Assembly: GCA_914767715.1 (NCBI GenBank)
Contig: OU612065.1
Coordinates: forward strand, 28,956,001 to 29,020,000
Source of the DNA: Membranipora membranacea
Taxonomy: Eukaryota; Bryozoa; Gymnolaemata; Cheilostomatida; Membraniporidae
Reading direction: 5' to 3'
DNA: 64,000 nucleotides
A model generated the notes under the pieces. The model had not been told where the DNA came from and made no database searches. It worked only from the letters and a program-made list of their open reading frames with translations. Shown piece after piece: positions 60,701 through 64,000 of this stretch. How positions within the stretch are numbered: the first letter of the stretch is position 1; the number at the start of each line of letters is the position of its first letter. Both the position numbers and the translations under genes were made by a program.

Positions 60701-61440
60701 ACTTTTTATAATTTTAAAGTCGCTCTCATCTCCGTTCTATTTATCGTAGGATCTTCATATTCTGGAATTTGAATGAGGCCAATGAGGCCATCAACTGGTC
60801 AGAGTTTAAAAGAAATCCGATGGATTTTTAATTTTTTAGCCTGCCGTTTGGCATGTTTTTTTATGTCAAAATTGGCCCTCCTTAAAAATGTTGCTGACGC
60901 CAATCTAAGAGGGGCAGCCCCGAACAGTTTTCTGTTCCAAAGTCAGCATGAAATTCTGCACGGTATAGCGTAGGTTAGAAGGCAATCTATTTTTTAATCT
61001 GGCCGTAAAAAACACCAAGGGTCCCCCCTTTGTTACTTTTTATAATTTTAAAGTCGCTCTCATCTCCGTTCTATTTATCGTAGGATCTTCATATTCTGGA
61101 ATTTGAATGAGGCCAATGAGGCCATCAACTGGTCAGAGTTTAAAAGAAATCCGATGGATTTTTAATTTTTTAGCCTGCCGTTTGGCATGTTTTTTTATGT
61201 CAAAATTGGCCCTCGTTAAAAATGTTGCTGACGCCAATCTAAGAGGGGCAGCCCCGAACGGTTTTCTGTTCCAAAGTCAGCATGAAATTTTGCACGGTAT
61301 AGAGTAGGTTAGAAGGCAATCTATTTTTTAATCTGGCCGTAAAAAACACCAAGGGTCCCCCCTTTGTTACTTTTTATAATTTTAAAGTCGCTCTCATCTC
61401 CGTTCTATTTATCGTAGGATCTTCATATTCTGGAATTTGA
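57763..61440 (+). repeat. Subfamily B eleven-monomer HOR, copy 1 (3,678 bp)
   Basis: Ordered markers: ATTTGGCCGTC with GCCGATC; consensus; CTCATATCCG with CTTCAAATTC and CACGGTGTAG; two units with CCTCCTTAAA and GAACAGTTTTCTG; the +4 T-tract unit with CAAGCGTCC; and so on. All recur 3,678 bp later. Confidence 0.92.
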
Positions 61441-64000
61441 ATGAGGCCAATGAGGCCATCAACTGGTCAGAGTTTAAAAGAAATCCGATGGATTTTTAAT
61501 TTTTTAGCCTGCCGTTTGGCATGTTTTTTTATGTCAAATTTGGCCGTCGTTAAAAATGTTGCTGACGCCGATCTAAGAGGGGCAGCCCCGAACGGTTTTC
61601 TGTTCCAAAGTCAGCATGAAATTCTGCACGGTATAGAGTAGGTTAGAAGGCAATCTATTTTTTAATCTGGCCGTAAAAAACACCAAGGGTCCCCCCTTTG
61701 TTACTTTTTATAATTTTAAAGTCGCTCTCATCTCCGTTCTATTTATCGTAGGATCTTCATATTCTGGAATTTGAATGAGGCCAATGAGGCCATCAACTGG
61801 TCAGAGTTTAAAAGAAATCCGATGGATTTTTAATTTTTTAGCCTGCCGTTTGGCATGTTTTTTTATGTCAAAATTGGCCCTCGTTAAAAATGTTGCTGAC
61901 GCCAATCTAAGAGGGGCAGCCCCGAACGGTTTTCTGTTCCAAAGTCAGCATGAAATTCTGCACGGTATAGAGTAGGTTAGAAGGCAATCTATTTTTTAAT
62001 CTGGCCGTAAAAAACACCAAGGGTCCCCCCTTTGTTACTTTTTATAATTTTAAAGTCGCTCTCATATCCGTTCTATTTATCGTAGGATCTTCAAATTCTG
62101 GAATTTGAATGAGGCCAATGAGGCCATCAACTGGTCAGAGTTTAAAAGAAATCCGATGGATTTTTAATTTTTTAGCCTGCCGTTTGGCATGTTTTTTTAT
62201 GTCAAATTTGGCCGTCGTTAAAAATGTTGCTGACGCCAATCTAAGAGGGGCAGCCCCGAACGGTTTTCTGTTCCAAAGTCAGCATGAAACTCTGCACGGT
62301 GTAGAGTAGGTTAGAAGGCAATCTATTTTTTAATCTGGCCGTAAAAAACACCAAGGGTCCCCCCTTTGTTACTTTTTATAATTTTAAAGTCGCTCTCATC
62401 TCCGTTCTATTTATCGTAGGATCTTCATATTCTGGAATTTGAATGAGGCCAATGAGGCCATCAACTGGTCAGAGTTTAAAAGAAATCCGATGGATTTTTA
62501 ATTTTTTAGCCTGCCGTTTGGCATGTTTTTTTATGTCAAAATTGGCCCTCCTTAAAAATGTTGCTGACGCCAATCTAAGAGGGGCAGCCCCGAACAGTTT
62601 TCTGTTCCAAAGTCAGCATGAAATTCTGCACGGTATAGAGTAGGTTAGAAGGCAATCTATTTTTTAATCTGGCCGTAAAAAACACCAAGGGTCCCCCCTT
62701 TGTTACTTTTTATAATTTTTAAGTCGCTCTCATCTCTGTTCTATTTATCGTAGGATCTTCATATTCTGGAATTTGAATGAGGCCAATGAGGCCATCAACT
62801 GGTCAGAGTTTAAAAGAAATCCGATGGATTTTTAATTTTTTAGCCTGCCGTTTGGCATGTTTTTTTATGTCAAAATTGGCCCTCCTTAAAAATGTTGCTG
62901 ACGCCAATCTAAGAGGGGCAGCCCCGAACAGTTTTCTGTTCCAAAGTCAGCATGAAATTCTGCACGGTATAGAGTAGGTTAGAAGGCAATCTATTTTTTA
63001 ATCTGGCCGTAAAAAACACCAAGGGTCCCCCCTTTGTTACTTTTTATAATTTTAAAGTCGCTCTCATCTCCGTTCTATTTATCGTAGGATCTTCATATTC
63101 TGGAATTTGAATGAGGCCAATGAGGCCATCAACTGGTCAGAGTTTAAAAGAAATCCGATGGATTTTTAATTTTTTAGCCTGCCGTTTGGCATGTTTATTT
63201 TTTTATGTCAAAATTGGCCCTCGTTAAAAATGTTGCTGACGCCAATCTAAGAGGGGCAGCCCCGAACGGTTTTCTGTTCCAAAGTCAGCATGAAATTCTG
63301 CACGGTATAGAGTAGGTTAGAAGGCAATCTATTTTTTAATCTGGCCGTAAAAAACACCAAGCGTCCCCCCTTTGTTACTTTTTATAATTTTAAAGTCGCT
63401 CTCATCTCCGTTCTATTTATCGTAGGATCTTCATATTCTGGAATTTGAATGAGGCCAATGAGGCCATCAACTGGTCAGAGTTTAAAAGAAATCCGATGGA
63501 TTTTTAATTTTTTAGCCTGCCGTTTGGCATGTTTTTTTATGTCAAAATTGGCCCTCGTTAAAAATGTTGCTGACGCCAATCTAAGAGGGGCAGCCCCGAA
63601 CGGTTTTCTGTTCCAAAGTCAGCATGAAATTCTGCACGGTATAGAGTAGGTTAGAAGGCAATCTATTTTTTAATCTGGCCGTAAAAAACACCAAGCGTCC
63701 CCCCTTTGTTACTTTTTATAATTTTAAAGTCGCTCTCATCTCCGTTCTATTTATCGTAGGATCTTCATATTCTGGGGTTTGGGTGAGGCCGGTGAGGCCA
63801 TCAACTGGTCAGAGCCTAAAAGAAACCCGATGGATTTTTAATCTTTTAGCCTGCCGTTTGGCATGTTTTTTTATGTCAAAATTGGCCCTCGTTAAAATTG
63901 TTGCTGACGCCAATCTAAGAGGGGCAGCCCCGAACGGTTTTCTGTTCCAAAGTCAGCATGAAATTCTGCACGGTATAGAGTAGGTTAGAAGGCAATCTAT
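61441..64000 (+). repeat. Subfamily B eleven-monomer HOR, copy 2 (partial)
   Basis: The first eight units repeat copy 1 marker by marker. The eighth (63,783) corresponds to 60,105 (shared GTTAAAATTG) but carries a cluster of ten transitions. It continues past the window. Confidence 0.9.
63776..63843 (+). other. Cluster of ten transitions in one monomer
   Basis: Compared with its HOR partner unit at 60,105, positions 63,776, 63,777, 63,782, 63,783, 63,791 and 63,792 are A to G, and 63,825, 63,826, 63,836 and 63,843 are T to C. The flanking sequence is normal. Confidence 0.85.

Larger units (their letters stand above)
49571..64000 (+). repeat. Satellite array 2, 334-bp monomer, continuation of array 1
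   Basis: About 43 monomers of the same satellite in the same orientation and register as array 1. It starts in mid-monomer at the right edge of the inserted element and runs off the window. Units up to about 57.3 kb are subfamily A and share marker haplotypes with the last 15 kb of array 1; units from about 57.4 kb are subfamily B. Indel units include 51,529 (+2 bp), 56,426 onward (115-bp deletion), and 59,433 and 63,111 (+4 bp in the T-tract). Confidence 0.98.
57380..64000 (+). repeat. Satellite subfamily B domain
   Basis: From here every unit carries a linked set of differences from A: TCTCCGTTC for TCTCTGTTC (one reversion-like exception in the units before 59,099 and 62,777), GATGGATTTTT for GATGGCTTTTT, TTTTTTAGCC for TTTTTTCGCC, usually TTTTCTGTTCC for TTTTCCGTTCC, and usually ATTCTGCACGG for ATTCCACACGG. 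The switch occurs within one unit, right after an odd junction unit (GGTTTGAAGGCAATCTTTTTTTT at about 57,294). Confidence 0.93.

Overview
This window is eukaryotic, almost certainly from a metazoan. It is dominated by one head-to-tail satellite DNA with a monomer of about 334 bp. An 11,577-bp insertion interrupts the array, and it carries a spliced gene with GT-AG introns and an AATAAA signal. There is no bacterial-type gene layout, rRNA, complete tRNA or CRISPR array. An aquatic invertebrate is my guess from the style of the transposon termini and the intron-rich gene; the sequence does not prove it.

Layout: (1) 1-37,993 is satellite array 1, about 114 monomers, all in one orientation. It is a patchwork of higher-order repeats (HORs) and segmental duplications with blocks of 3, 4, 6, 8, 10 and 12 monomers. 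(2) 37,994-49,570 is the inserted element. It has terminal inverted repeats starting CCCAGCAAAC, a 2-bp CG target duplication, subterminal tandem repeats at both ends, about 6 kb of mostly featureless left interior, and a nine-exon gene model (43,988-48,687, + strand) with one apparent single-base loss in exon 6. (3) 49,571-64,000 is satellite array 2, about 43 monomers, in the same orientation and register. At about 57.38 kb it switches abruptly from subfamily A to subfamily B, which forms its own 11-monomer HOR.

The element lies inside one monomer. Left part (47 bp) plus right part (287 bp, one CG removed) equals exactly 334 bp, and both parts carry the marker variants of the same rare monomer haplotype. 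The two arrays were therefore one contiguous array before insertion.

Every subfamily A monomer can hold a 66-codon open frame, but its variants are often amino-acid changing, nonsense or frameshifting, so I treat it as non-coding. The only convincing protein-coding signal is the multi-exon gene inside the element. I cannot name it. Its N-terminal pattern recalls uncharacterised animal proteins found with BEN or DUF4806 domains, but that is recollection and untested. No transposase is recognisable, so the element looks non-autonomous or decayed, and may have captured a host gene.
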